Below, in pieces: positions 45,701 through 54,426 of a DNA stretch of 64,000 nucleotides. The translations under genes were made by a program, and so were the position numbers. A model generated the notes under the pieces. It made no database searches and was not told the origin of the DNA. It saw only the letters and a program-made list of their open reading frames with translations. How positions within the stretch are numbered: position 1 is the stretch's first letter; each line of letters opens with the position of its first letter. Origin of the DNA: Bacteroidota bacterium. Lineage in GTDB: Bacteria; Bacteroidota; Bacteroidia; UBA4408. The DNA lies in NCBI GenBank assembly GCA_016721765.1, contig JADKHO010000001.1:1042001-1106000 (forward strand), in the 5' to 3' direction.

Positions 45701-47218
45701 ATGTCGAGTCAAATAGGAAAAATTTCTCAGATTATCGGACCTGTAATTGACGTATCCTTTGATACTACTACAATGCAGCTTCCTAAAATATTAGACGCTC
45801 TCGAAATAACCAAAGAGAACGGTCAAAAAATTATTTTGGAGTGCCAAAAGCACATCGGTGAAGATACTATCCGAACGGTTGCCATGGACAGTAGTGATGG
45901 GTTGCGCAGAGGGATGGATGTGGTTGCTACCGGAATGCCCATAAAAATGCCCATTGGAGAGCAAGTAAAAGGACGCTTATACAATGTGGTAGGTGAGGCT
46001 ATTGATGGTATTGGAGCAACTCCAAACATTAACGGTATGCCTATTCACCGTGATCCGCCAAAATTTGAAGAATTATCGGTAGCAAACGAAGTGTTGTTTA
46101 CCGGTATTAAAGTTATTGACTTGTTAGAGCCATACGCTAAGGGAGGAAAAATTGGTTTGTTTGGTGGAGCGGGTGTAGGGAAAACGGTTTTGATTATGGA
46201 GTTGGTAAACAATATTGCCAAAGCCTATTCCGGATTATCCGTGTTTGCAGGAGTGGGTGAAAGAACTCGTGAAGGAAACGATTTGTTGAGAGAATTTATT
46301 GAATCAGACGTTATTAAATATGGCGATGCATTTAAGCATTCCATGGAACAAGGAGGATGGGATTTGAGCAAGGTAGATATGAAAGCGCTTACTGAATCGA
46401 AAGCAACTTTGGTGTTTGGTCAGATGAACGAGCCTCCCGGAGCACGTGCGCGTGTTGCCTTAAGTGGTTTAACGATGGCTGAATATTTCCGTGATGGAGA
46501 TGCCGACAATAAATCGGGCGGTGGACGTGATATTCTATTCTTTATTGATAACATTTTCCGATTTACCCAAGCAGGTTCAGAGGTTTCGGCGTTATTAGGT
46601 CGTATGCCATCTGCGGTAGGATACCAACCAACTTTGGCAACAGAGATGGGTGCGATGCAGGAACGAATTACTTCTACTAAGCGAGGTTCTATTACTTCCG
46701 TTCAGGCGGTTTATGTACCTGCGGATGACTTAACCGATCCGGCACCGGCAACTACTTTTGCCCACTTGGATGCTACAACGGTATTAAGTCGTAAGATTGC
46801 TGAGTTAGGTATTTATCCTGCGGTGGATCCATTGGATAGTACTTCCCGAATTCTTACCCCAACCGTTTTGGGTGATAAACACTACAACACCGCTCAACGT
46901 GTGAAAGAGATTTTACAACGTTACAAAGAATTGCAGGATATTATTGCGATTTTGGGTATGGATGAATTAAGTGAAGAGGATAAATTGGTTGTATCGCGTG
47001 CTCGTCGTGTTCAACGTTTCTTATCACAACCTTTCCACGTTGCGGAACAATTTACAGGATTAAAGGGAGTATTAGTTTCAATTGAAGATACTATCAAAGG
47101 ATTCAACATGATTATGGATGGTGAAGTAGATGAGTATCCTGAAGCAGCCTTTAACTTGGTTGGAACAATTGAAGATGCTATCGAAAAAGGTAAAAAATTA
47201 TTAGCCGAAGCAAATTAG
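45701..47218 (+). CDS. atpD: F-type ATP synthase subunit beta
   Basis: 505 residues. The P-loop G-G-A-G-V-G-K-T (155-162), then G-V-G-E-R-T-R-E-G-N-D-L, the I-L-F-F-I-D-N-I-F-R-F-T-Q-A-G-S-E Walker B region and the A-L-L-G-R-M-P-S-A-V-G-Y-Q-P-T-L loop are diagnostic of the catalytic beta subunit. It belongs to the cytoplasmic F1 part and makes ATP. Only atpC follows; the other ATP synthase genes are not in this window. That split arrangement is usual in many Bacteroidota. Confidence 0.97.
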   Translation: MSSQIGKISQIIGPVIDVSFDTTTMQLPKILDALEITKENGQKIILECQKHIGEDTIRTVAMDSSDGLRRGMDVVATGMPIKMPIGEQVKGRLYNVVGEAIDGIGATPNINGMPIHRDPPKFEELSVANEVLFTGIKVIDLLEPYAKGGKIGLFGGAGVGKTVLIMELVNNIAKAYSGLSVFAGVGERTREGNDLLREFIESDVIKYGDAFKHSMEQGGWDLSKVDMKALTESKATLVFGQMNEPPGARARVALSGLTMAEYFRDGDADNKSGGGRDILFFIDNIFRFTQAGSEVSALLGRMPSAVGYQPTLATEMGAMQERITSTKRGSITSVQAVYVPADDLTDPAPATTFAHLDATTVLSRKIAELGIYPAVDPLDSTSRILTPTVLGDKHYNTAQRVKEILQRYKELQDIIAILGMDELSEEDKLVVSRARRVQRFLSQPFHVAEQFTGLKGVLVSIEDTIKGFNMIMDGEVDEYPEAAFNLVGTIEDAIEKGKKLLAEAN

Positions 47219-47293
47219 TAACACGTCATTTTTTGTTGTGAAAGTGGATGTAACATCCAATGTTTCCAATACGAATGACCAATGACAAGAAAC

Positions 47294-47530
47294 ATGCATT
47301 TAGAAATAATTACACCCGATAAAAAGTTGTACAGTGGAGAAGTGAAAGCAATTTCAGTTCCGGGAACCGATGGTTCTTTGGGGATTTTGAATCGCCACGC
47401 ACCACTTATCAGTTCATTGAAAAATGGTGTTGTTAAAGTAACCGACAACAAACAGGTGGTTCATAATTTTGATATAAAAGGTGGGGTTATTGAAGTGCTG
47501 AACAATAAAGTAATTGTTTTAGCTGAGTAA
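47294..47530 (+). CDS. atpC: F-type ATP synthase subunit epsilon (beta-barrel domain only)
   Basis: With the start at 47294 (M-H-L-E-I-I-T-P-D) the protein has 78 residues. An in-frame ATG four codons earlier is possible but adds residues that do not fit the family. It shows the N-terminal beta-sandwich of epsilon (P-G-T-D-G-S-L-G-I-L-N-R-H-A-P-L) and lacks the C-terminal helical hairpin, so it is shorter than the E. coli form (about 139 residues). The short form is common in Bacteroidota. It lies 75 bases after atpD and ends the operon at a terminator. A short form implies that the usual epsilon C-terminal inhibition of ATP hydrolysis is absent. Confidence 0.9.
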   Translation: MHLEIITPDKKLYSGEVKAISVPGTDGSLGILNRHAPLISSLKNGVVKVTDNKQVVHNFDIKGGVIEVLNNKVIVLAE

Positions 47531-47543
47531 TTTTATCGAACAT

Positions 47544-47581
47544 AAAAAAGCCCGACAGATAATTTTCTGCCGGGCTTTTTT
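47544..47581. terminator. Bidirectional terminator after atpC
   Basis: AAAAAAGCCCG (47544-47554) pairs with CGGGCTTTTTT (47571-47581). CAG/CTG extend the stem inward after one mismatch. T runs occur on both strands, serving atpC and the convergent gene at 47593. Confidence 0.9.
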
Positions 47582-47592
47582 ATGCTACTTTA

Positions 47593-48024
47593 TTAATGTT
47601 TTTCACCATCTGAATGTTTCTCATCACCTGCATTACAGGCGCCAACAACTGAATGAAAACGCTCGTGAAGATTAAACAAAGCTTTCTTTAACTCTTCATC
47701 GCTTGCTTTTTTCTGCACCAAAACATCCATTTGTTTGCATTCTTCTACTAAAAGTGAAAGCGTTTCCTTTACATTTGGTTTGTCAAACTCTTTAGGGGGC
47801 GTGCTTTTCAGCCACAATTCTGCTTTTTTAAGCATTTCGGCGCTGCGTGTTTTAATGGGTTCGAGATTTCCATCTTCAGAAGGATGAAAAGTTCCCGACA
47901 TAACACCGTGAAATTCTTTCATTTCGGGCCATTTGGCTTTGTTTTCTTGAGCAGTTGAGGTTTTAGGAACAAGTAAGGCTGCACTCATTAAAAGTGCTAG
48001 GAATGCGAATGTTAATTTTTTCAT
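47593..48024 (-). CDS. Small exported helical protein, possibly cytochrome b562-like
   Basis: The preferred start at 48024 gives 143 residues with a signal peptide (M-K-K-L-T-F-A-F ending S-T-A-Q). An ATG eight codons upstream only adds a Lys/Ser stretch. The mature part is nearly all helix and ends with a His-rich tail. The segment S-T-P-P-K-E-F-D-K-P, a helix, then E-E-L-K-K-A-L-F-N-L-H-E-R-F-H recalls the third and fourth helices of cytochrome b562 (A-T-P-P-K-L-E-D-K, then a late axial His). No C-x-x-C-H is present. The heme idea is an inference from this resemblance. The neighbours (DUF2461, MORN) do not help. Confidence 0.55.
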   Translation of the reverse strand: MKKLTFAFLALLMSAALLVPKTSTAQENKAKWPEMKEFHGVMSGTFHPSEDGNLEPIKTRSAEMLKKAELWLKSTPPKEFDKPNVKETLSLLVEECKQMDVLVQKKASDEELKKALFNLHERFHSVVGACNAGDEKHSDGEKH

Positions 48025-48093
48025 GTTTTTTGATTTAGATTTTTTCAAAAATACACTTCTTCAGCAAAACGAAAAATGATTTTTCTTCGTTAC

Positions 48094-48759
48094 TTAACTT
48101 ATTGCTTTATTTAAAAAGGAATTCAAGGGCATTAAAAGTTTGCAACCTTTAATACAATTTGCCAAAAAATCCTTGTCAGAAAGTTCCTTTAGATTAAAGT
48201 CGCGCACTGCAATAAAACTTTTCAGTTTAAGGAGTTCAAGTTCAGGGTGGTCTTTTGGATATCCTTTGGGTGCTGTTTTTAATTTATCTTCTTCAGAAAG
48301 GCCACCAAAATAATTTACAAACTCTTTTGCGGATAGTATTTTTTTAAAGTCTTTGCTGTGGTAATCAATTTCTTGCCGGATGGCAGCCAAATCAGCTGGT
48401 TCAGGCATCCACCGCCCGCCGGCAATAAAGCCCTTATTTCCTTCAATGTGGATATAGTAACCTGCTTCATTGGCATTTTTACCGGCAGCCGAAAAGCTGG
48501 CACCGAAATTACTTTTATAGGGTGATTTGTCATTAGAAAACCGGATGTCGCGGTTAATCCTGAATACGCATTTTTTTGCTTCTAAGCCTTTTAATCCTTT
48601 ATCAAAAATTGAAACACCATCAATTAGTTCTTGCACAAAATCTATAAAATTGGCCTTTGCATTTTCGTAACTGCTTTTGTTTTCTAAAAACCAATCTCTG
48701 TTGTTGTTTGCTTTTAGTTTTGATAAAAAATCACGGGTGCTTTTTTCTATAATAACCAT
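48094..48759 (-). CDS. DUF2461 family protein
   Basis: 221 residues, no signal peptide. It shows the family's hallmarks: N-N-R-D-W-F near the start, F-R-I-N-R-D-I-R-F-S-N-D-K-S-P-Y-K-S-N-F-G, and G-Y-Y-I-H-I-E with G-G-R-W-M-P. The family is common in Bacteroidota and proteobacteria and has no known biochemical role. It starts 13 bases after the MORN-type gene, so both probably share a transcript. Confidence 0.88.
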   Translation of the reverse strand: MVIIEKSTRDFLSKLKANNNRDWFLENKSSYENAKANFIDFVQELIDGVSIFDKGLKGLEAKKCVFRINRDIRFSNDKSPYKSNFGASFSAAGKNANEAGYYIHIEGNKGFIAGGRWMPEPADLAAIRQEIDYHSKDFKKILSAKEFVNYFGGLSEEDKLKTAPKGYPKDHPELELLKLKSFIAVRDFNLKELSDKDFLANCIKGCKLLMPLNSFLNKAIS

Positions 48760-48772
48760 ATTACAATTAATT

Positions 48773-49330
48773 TTAGGGAGGTGAAATTAATTTTCCTTTT
48801 ACATAGTTCTTCTCCGAAATGAGTTTTCCACTCTTGTCGAACTTTTGCCATTTTCCACTCTTCTTTTGATTCACGAATACTTCAACGCGTTGCGGAATGT
48901 TGGGTTTTTCGAAATAATAAGTAATCGTGTAATCAAGGGGAATTGTAAGCAACCAATTGCGCTCTTTTACCTTAAAATTTGTACTGGTTCCATAGTCCAC
49001 CAGTTGAGAAATAGTTCCGTTTTTTCGGTAGCGAATTTCAATCCCACTAGGCAAACCCATATCGCTGTAAAATATGGAGTCTTTTAATTGACCGTTTTTA
49101 TAGTACCATTTCCATGGTCCTTTTTTTAGTTCAATACGGTTTTTGTTGCTGTATATTTTTTGAACGGCTTGACCTTCAACATAAAGATTTCCTTTGAAAT
49201 AGCGTTCCTTCACATAATACGTGCGTTGCACAGGGGTGGCGTACAAACGGGTAATGCGTTTTGAGTTATAATTTTGAGCCGATAAAATGCAGGGGATGCC
49301 TAGGAAAAACAACAGGAATAAACGTTTCAT
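48773..49330 (-). CDS. Exported MORN-repeat-like protein
   Basis: With ATG at 49330 the protein has 185 residues; a TTG codon just upstream is in frame but unlikely. The signal peptide ends near L-S-A-Q. The body has repeats of the MORN/YwqK type: G-P-W-K-W-Y-Y-K-N-G-Q-L-K-D-S, G-I-E-I-R-Y-R-K-N-G-T-I, and S-G-K-W-Q-K-F-D-K-S-G-K-L. Such proteins are often named YwqK-family antitoxin, but nothing here indicates a toxin-antitoxin pair. It is probably an envelope protein of unknown role. Confidence 0.72.
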   Translation of the reverse strand: MKRLFLLFFLGIPCILSAQNYNSKRITRLYATPVQRTYYVKERYFKGNLYVEGQAVQKIYSNKNRIELKKGPWKWYYKNGQLKDSIFYSDMGLPSGIEIRYRKNGTISQLVDYGTSTNFKVKERNWLLTIPLDYTITYYFEKPNIPQRVEVFVNQKKSGKWQKFDKSGKLISEKNYVKGKLISPP

Positions 49331-49498
49331 CAAAATTTTATTGACTTGATTGCTGTAAAACTACAAAGAAATTACAAACCCTTATAGATTCCTAAATCAA
49401 AAGAATGGAAATAAGTGCGAATTCCACGGAAAGGGCGAAATGCTTGTTATTCTGTACTCAAAAAACTATATTCGCTGTCCTTTTTTAAAAGAAAAAAA

Positions 49499-49915
49499 AT
49501 GAGTGACGAAAAAATAAATTCTTCCAAAGCACCGGAGCCGGTAGGGCTCTATCCACATGCTCGAAAAGTGGGAAACCTGCTTTTCCTCTCAGGTGTGGGT
49601 CCAAGAGAAAGAGGAAATAAAAACATTCCCGGTGTGGAGTTGGATGAAAATGGAAAAATTGTTTCCTACGACATTGAAGCGCAATGCCACAGTGTGTTCC
49701 GAAACATTAAATACATTTTAGAAGATGCCGGTAGTGGTTGGGATAAAATTGTGGATGTAACCGTTTTTCTCACGAACATGAAGGAAGACTTTAAAACGTA
49801 TAATCGAATTTATGCTGACTATTTTAAAGATAATTTACCTTGCCGCACAACAGTAGAAATAAATTGCTTGCCCACACCCATTGCGATTGAGCTAAAAGTA
49901 ATTGCTACAATTTAA
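49499..49915 (+). CDS. RidA family enamine/imine deaminase
   Basis: 138 residues from ATG 49499. The frame is open 28 codons further up, but that stretch is basic and unlike the family. It shows the RidA pattern: G-N-L-L-F-L-S-G-V-G-P, then Q-C-H-S-V-F-R-N-I-K, then V-D-V-T-V-F-L-T-N-M, and a C-terminal P-C-R-T-T-V-E-I-N-C-L-P with the substrate-binding Arg. The insert P-R-E-R-G-N-K-N-I-P-G-V sets it apart from canonical RidA and suggests a subgroup such as aminomuconate-deaminase-like. It hydrolyses reactive enamines or imines; the exact substrate is not known. It lies 55 bases before ileS on the same strand. Confidence 0.87.
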   Translation: MSDEKINSSKAPEPVGLYPHARKVGNLLFLSGVGPRERGNKNIPGVELDENGKIVSYDIEAQCHSVFRNIKYILEDAGSGWDKIVDVTVFLTNMKEDFKTYNRIYADYFKDNLPCRTTVEINCLPTPIAIELKVIATI

Positions 49916-49970
49916 AATTGATAATTGCTTCTTAATCTCACAACTCACTACTTACATCTCTATTCCATAA

Positions 49971-52900
49971 ATGAAATATAACGAATATAAGTCCCTTAAT
50001 TTACCTCAGCTTGCCGATGAAATATTAACGTATTGGGAAGCCAATAAAATTTTCAAAAAAAGCATAAGCACCCGTGAAGGAAAAACTCCCTTTGTGTTTT
50101 ATGAAGGCCCACCTAGTGCAAATGGCTTGCCCGGTATTCATCACGTGATGGCGCGTGCTATAAAAGATATTTTTTGTCGCTATCAAACCTTAAAAGGAAA
50201 ACAAGTAAAACGCAAGGCGGGATGGGATACACACGGATTGCCCATTGAGCTTGCGGTAGAGAAAAAGTTGGGAATTACCAAGGAAGATATTGGTAAAAAA
50301 ATCTCTATTGACGATTACAACAAAGCCTGCCGCACAGAGGTGATGAAGTATACCGATATCTGGAACGACCTCACTCAAAAAATGGGTTATTGGGTAGATA
50401 TGGAACATCCCTATATCACTTATGAAAATAACTACATTGAAAGTGTTTGGCATCTTTTGAAAAAATTGTATGATAAAGAGTTATTGTATAAAGGATTTAC
50501 CATTCAACCTTACTCACCGGCAGCCGGAACAGGGCTTTCTACGCATGAATTGAATCAACCCGGTTGCTATCGGGATGTGAAGGATAGGACGGCTGTGGCG
50601 ATGTTTAAGATAATTGAAAAAGCAAGGCTTGCATTTGAATCTGATTATGAAACTTATTTTCTCGCATGGACAACCACTCCTTGGACTTTACCCTCAAATA
50701 CAGCGTTGGCTGTAGGAAAGAACATTGTTTATGTTGCCGTAAAAACGATTCATCCAACTTCAAAGAATCAAGAAGAAATAGTGGTGATTCTAGCAAAGGA
50801 CTTGCTTCACAAATATTTTCCTGAAAAAAATAGTACGCTCCGGTTTGAAGATTTTAAAAGTGGAGATAAAAATTATCCATTCCAAATCATAAAGGAAATC
50901 AAAGGCAGCGAACTCGAAGGTATAAAATACGAGCAGCTTTTAAATTTCTCACAACCTACAGATGGCGCTGCTTTCAGGGTTGTGCTAGGCGATTTTGTAA
51001 CTACCGAAGACGGAACGGGGATTGTGCACATAGCGCCAAGCTTTGGTTCGGATGATTTTCGGGTGGCAAAACAAAACGGAATAGGTGCATTAACACTAGT
51101 GGATAAGCGCGGAAAATTTTTGCCGGAAGTGCAAGACGGAGTGTTTTTGTATGGCGATGAGTATGTAAAAGAAGCCTATTTATCGGATGAAGAGAAGGAA
51201 ACAGAATTTCAAAAGCAAAAGAAAATTCTGGAAGCAAATGGAAAAATAAAAGAACTTAAGGCATACCTGAGTGTGGACGAACGCATTGTTTTGAAACTTC
51301 AGGAAGAGGGAAAGTTATTTAAAAAAGAAATTTACGAGCACAGCTATCCCCATTGCTGGCGCACCGATAAGCCGGTTTTGTATTATCCTCTTGACTCGTG
51401 GTTTGTAAAAACCACTGCAATGAAAGACAGGATGATTGAGTTGAACAAAACCATTAACTGGAAACCCGAATCTACCGGTACCGGAAGATTTGGAAACTGG
51501 CTGGAGAATTTACTCGATTGGAATTTATCGCGTTCCCGCTACTGGGGTATTCCTTTGCCGATATGGCGAAGCGAAGATGCAAGTGAAGAATTGATAATTG
51601 GCTCTATCGAAGAACTAAAAAATGAAATCGCAAAAGCGGAAAAGATTTTTGGTGAAAAAACTAAATTTCGTTTGGACGTTGCTATGGACTTGCACCGACC
51701 TTATGTTGACGATATTATTCTGATATCCCCATCGGGCAAAAAAATGTTTCGCGAAACCGATTTAATTGATGTTTGGTTTGATAGTGGAGCCATGCCCTAT
51801 GCACAACTGCACTATCCATTTGAAAACAAAGAATTGATTGATGAACGAAAGTATTTCCCGGCCGATTATATTGCTGAAGGGGTGGATCAAACACGGGGTT
51901 GGTTTTTTACACTGCATGCTATTGCCACCATGTGTTTTGATTCGGTTGCATTTAAAAATGTAATCAGTAACGGATTGGTGCTCGATAAAAACGGCAACAA
52001 AATGAGTAAGCGATTGGGCAATGCTGTTGACCCTTTCGAAACCTTAAGCAAATATGGACCCGATGCTACCCGCTGGTATATGATTACAAACGCACAGCCG
52101 TGGGATAATTTAAAGTTTGATGTGGAAGGAATAGGAGAGGCTCAGCGTAAATTTTTTGGCACCTTATTCAACACGTATTCGTTTTTTGTGCTTTATGCAA
52201 ACATTGATGGATTTAGCTATGCTGAAAAGGATTTGGAATTGTCAAATCGTCCAGAAATAGACCGGTGGATATTGTCGGAGCTAAATACCCTAATAAAACT
52301 TGTTGATGAAAGTTACACCGATTATGAACCTACAAAAGCAGGACGCGCTATCCAATATTTTGTGGATGAACATTTAAGTAATTGGTACGTGCGCTTGTGC
52401 AGAAGAAGATTTTGGAAGGGAGAGTACACTGAAGATAAAATATCGGCATACCAAACCCTCTATACCTGTCTCGAGTGTATTGCTCAATTGATGAGCCCAA
52501 TTGCGCCTTTCTTCGCAGACAAATTGTTTCGCGATTTAAATTTAGTCACGAACCGACATGCAGTGGAATCCGTTCATTTGTCGAATTTTCCCACATACAA
52601 AAATGAGCTCATGGATAAAAATTTGGAAGAGCGCATGGAACTCGCCCAAAAGATATCGAGTATGGTTTTATCGATTCGCAAGAAAGAAAATATTCGAGTG
52701 CGGCAACCTTTAAACCGTATTCAAATTCCAATTTTGGAAGAAGGTTACCAAAGCAAAATAGAAGCGGTTAAAGAGTTAATATTAAGCGAGGTAAATGTGA
52801 AGCAGTTGAATTTTGTGACGGAGTCAGATTCTCAGCTGGTGAAAAACATGAAGCTGAATTTTAAAACGCTTGGTAAAAAATATGGGAAGCATATGAAGTC

Positions 52901-53372
52901 CATACAAGCGCATGCAAACGAAAACGGTCAAAGTATTATTCGCAGCATTGAACTAATTGGGAATTATGCGTTTGAGCTGGGCGTCGAAAAAATAGTACTT
53001 GATGCTGAAGATGTTGAAATTATACCAGTGGATTTACCGGGTTGGAAAGTGGCCAATGAAGGAGCCGTTACTGTTGCGCTCGACATCACCATCACAGCCC
53101 TGTTAAAAGAGGAAGGAATTGCTCGAGAAATCATTAATCGCATCCAAAATATGCGCAAGGAGAAAGGCTTGGATGTGACCGATAGAATTGGAGTTAAGAT
53201 ACAAGAAAACAGCAAAATAAATACCGCGATTACCAATAATTTAGATTATATTTGCGCGGAAATTTTGGCATCGGATTTTACGGTGGAGAAGGACTTAAAT
53301 GAAAGCGATGCAAACCTTGTGGATATTGATGAGGATATACAAACAGCAATTTCCATACGTAAAACAAATTAA
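49971..53372 (+). CDS. ileS: Isoleucyl-tRNA synthetase
   Basis: 1133 residues, class I synthetase. The HIGH-type motif appears as G-I-H-H-V-M-A-R (around residue 56), and K-M-S-K-R is present around residue 680. The editing domain has G-T-G-I-V-H-I-A-P-S-F-G, and the W-T-T-T-P-W-T-L-P-S-N-T block is intact. The C-terminal part begins V-L-S-I-R-K-K-E-N-I-R-V-R-Q-P-L, as in the long IleRS type usual in Bacteroidota and related to eukaryotic cytoplasmic forms. It charges tRNA-Ile. It is followed after nine bases by the DksA-like gene and then lspA, an order I recall as common in this phylum. Confidence 0.96.
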   Translation: MKYNEYKSLNLPQLADEILTYWEANKIFKKSISTREGKTPFVFYEGPPSANGLPGIHHVMARAIKDIFCRYQTLKGKQVKRKAGWDTHGLPIELAVEKKLGITKEDIGKKISIDDYNKACRTEVMKYTDIWNDLTQKMGYWVDMEHPYITYENNYIESVWHLLKKLYDKELLYKGFTIQPYSPAAGTGLSTHELNQPGCYRDVKDRTAVAMFKIIEKARLAFESDYETYFLAWTTTPWTLPSNTALAVGKNIVYVAVKTIHPTSKNQEEIVVILAKDLLHKYFPEKNSTLRFEDFKSGDKNYPFQIIKEIKGSELEGIKYEQLLNFSQPTDGAAFRVVLGDFVTTEDGTGIVHIAPSFGSDDFRVAKQNGIGALTLVDKRGKFLPEVQDGVFLYGDEYVKEAYLSDEEKETEFQKQKKILEANGKIKELKAYLSVDERIVLKLQEEGKLFKKEIYEHSYPHCWRTDKPVLYYPLDSWFVKTTAMKDRMIELNKTINWKPESTGTGRFGNWLENLLDWNLSRSRYWGIPLPIWRSEDASEELIIGSIEELKNEIAKAEKIFGEKTKFRLDVAMDLHRPYVDDIILISPSGKKMFRETDLIDVWFDSGAMPYAQLHYPFENKELIDERKYFPADYIAEGVDQTRGWFFTLHAIATMCFDSVAFKNVISNGLVLDKNGNKMSKRLGNAVDPFETLSKYGPDATRWYMITNAQPWDNLKFDVEGIGEAQRKFFGTLFNTYSFFVLYANIDGFSYAEKDLELSNRPEIDRWILSELNTLIKLVDESYTDYEPTKAGRAIQYFVDEHLSNWYVRLCRRRFWKGEYTEDKISAYQTLYTCLECIAQLMSPIAPFFADKLFRDLNLVTNRHAVESVHLSNFPTYKNELMDKNLEERMELAQKISSMVLSIRKKENIRVRQPLNRIQIPILEEGYQSKIEAVKELILSEVNVKQLNFVTESDSQLVKNMKLNFKTLGKKYGKHMKSIQAHANENGQSIIRSIELIGNYAFELGVEKIVLDAEDVEIIPVDLPGWKVANEGAVTVALDITITALLKEEGIAREIINRIQNMRKEKGLDVTDRIGVKIQENSKINTAITNNLDYICAEILASDFTVEKDLNESDANLVDIDEDIQTAISIRKTN

Positions 53373-53381
53373 ATTGTGATT

Positions 53382-54344
53382 ATGGCAAAGAAAGTTCAAA
53401 AAGCAAAACCGGCTAAAAAAGCCGCTAAGCCTGCAAAAAAGGTAGTTGCAAAAAAAGCAGCAGCCTCAAAGTCTGCTCCGAAGAAAGCTGCAAAACCGGT
53501 AAAAAAGGCAGCTCCTAAAAAGGTTGTCGCCAAGAAGGTGACTAAACCGATTAAAAAAGTTGCAGCCAAAAAAGTAGTAGCGAAAAAAATTGCAGCTAAA
53601 AAGCCTATAAAAAAGGCGGCTCCGGCTAAAAAGGTACTTGTAAAAAAGGCAATTAAAAAGGTGGTTTCTAAAAAAGTTGCTCCAAAGAAAATTGTAAAAG
53701 CCCAGGTAAAGAAGCAACTCGTAAAAAAGCCTATTGCGAAGGCAACAATAAAAAAAGTTCCTGCTAAAGCAATATCAAAACCGATTGCTAAAGCGGTTGC
53801 AAAAAAGGAAGAAGCCAAAAAGCCGATTGCTATAATTCCTTCTAAAATAATCCCAAAACAATCAGCTATAAAACCAACTAAAAAACCCAAACCCTTAGTG
53901 GAAAATAAAAAGGAAGAGAATGACGACATGGATTATTATACTCCACCGCCTGTGAAAAAGCCTGTGTTTATTACAACAGAGCGTTACACAGACAAGGAAT
54001 TGGTTGAGTTTAAAAACTTGCTTTTAGATAAATTGTCGCAAGCCAATAAGGATTTTGAATTGATGAAGGATACCTTATCACACCGCGACAACAATGGAAC
54101 AGACGATACTTCACCAACTTTTAAATTATTAGAAGATGGTTCGGATGTGTTATCAAAAGAAGAAACAGCACAACTAGCTGCTCGTCAACAAAAATACATT
54201 CAGAATTTAGAGAATGCGCTTATTCGTATTGAGAACAAAACCTATGGAATTTGTCGTGAAACGGGTAAGTTAATTTCTAAAGAGCGATTAAGAAGTGTTC
54301 CACATGCAACCTTAAGTATTGAAGCAAAATTGCAACAAAACTAA
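53382..54344 (+). CDS. TraR/DksA-family protein with Lys/Ala-rich histone-H1-like N terminus
   Basis: The preferred start ATG 53382 gives 320 residues; an in-frame GTG two codons earlier is less likely. Residues 1-170 are Lys/Ala/Pro-rich (K-K-A, A-K-K, K-P-I-K-K repeats), like histone H1-type tails, and should bind nucleic acid. Residues about 195-320 form a DksA-like coiled coil (D-K-E-L-V-E-F-K-N-L-L-L) and a zinc-finger-like end (Y-G-I-C-R-E-T-G-K-L-I). Only one Cys (291) of the usual four is kept, so zinc binding is unlikely. It is expected to act on RNA polymerase. It lies between ileS and lspA. Confidence 0.85.
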   Translation: MAKKVQKAKPAKKAAKPAKKVVAKKAAASKSAPKKAAKPVKKAAPKKVVAKKVTKPIKKVAAKKVVAKKIAAKKPIKKAAPAKKVLVKKAIKKVVSKKVAPKKIVKAQVKKQLVKKPIAKATIKKVPAKAISKPIAKAVAKKEEAKKPIAIIPSKIIPKQSAIKPTKKPKPLVENKKEENDDMDYYTPPPVKKPVFITTERYTDKELVEFKNLLLDKLSQANKDFELMKDTLSHRDNNGTDDTSPTFKLLEDGSDVLSKEETAQLAARQQKYIQNLENALIRIENKTYGICRETGKLISKERLRSVPHATLSIEAKLQQN

Positions 54345-54360
54345 TTTTTAACTATTCCTT

Positions 54361-54392
54361 AAATTGTCGGGCTAAAAATGTCCCGACAATTT
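54361..54392 (+). terminator. Rho-independent terminator after the DksA-like gene
   Basis: AAATTGTCGGG (54361-54371) pairs perfectly with CCCGACAATTT (54382-54392) around a 10-base loop, followed by TTATTTTA. It lies just 35 bases before the lspA GTG, so lspA may be partly uncoupled from ileS. Confidence 0.85.
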
Positions 54393-54426
54393 TTATTTTA
54401 CCCCTTTCAATAAATTTCTATTTTTT

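Noticed and set aside
47219..47293. Frameshifted gene between atpD and atpC
   Set aside because: Both flanking genes are complete and the 75 bases show no coding similarity.
48773..49330. Toxin-antitoxin system (YwqK-family antitoxin label)
   Set aside because: The protein is exported and MORN-like; no toxin gene is next to it.
53396..53929. Long minus-strand ORF (177 codons), Phe/Ala-rich
   Set aside because: It is the mirror of the Lys/Ala-rich DksA-like tail (AAA/GCN codons read backwards). No start context or promoter.
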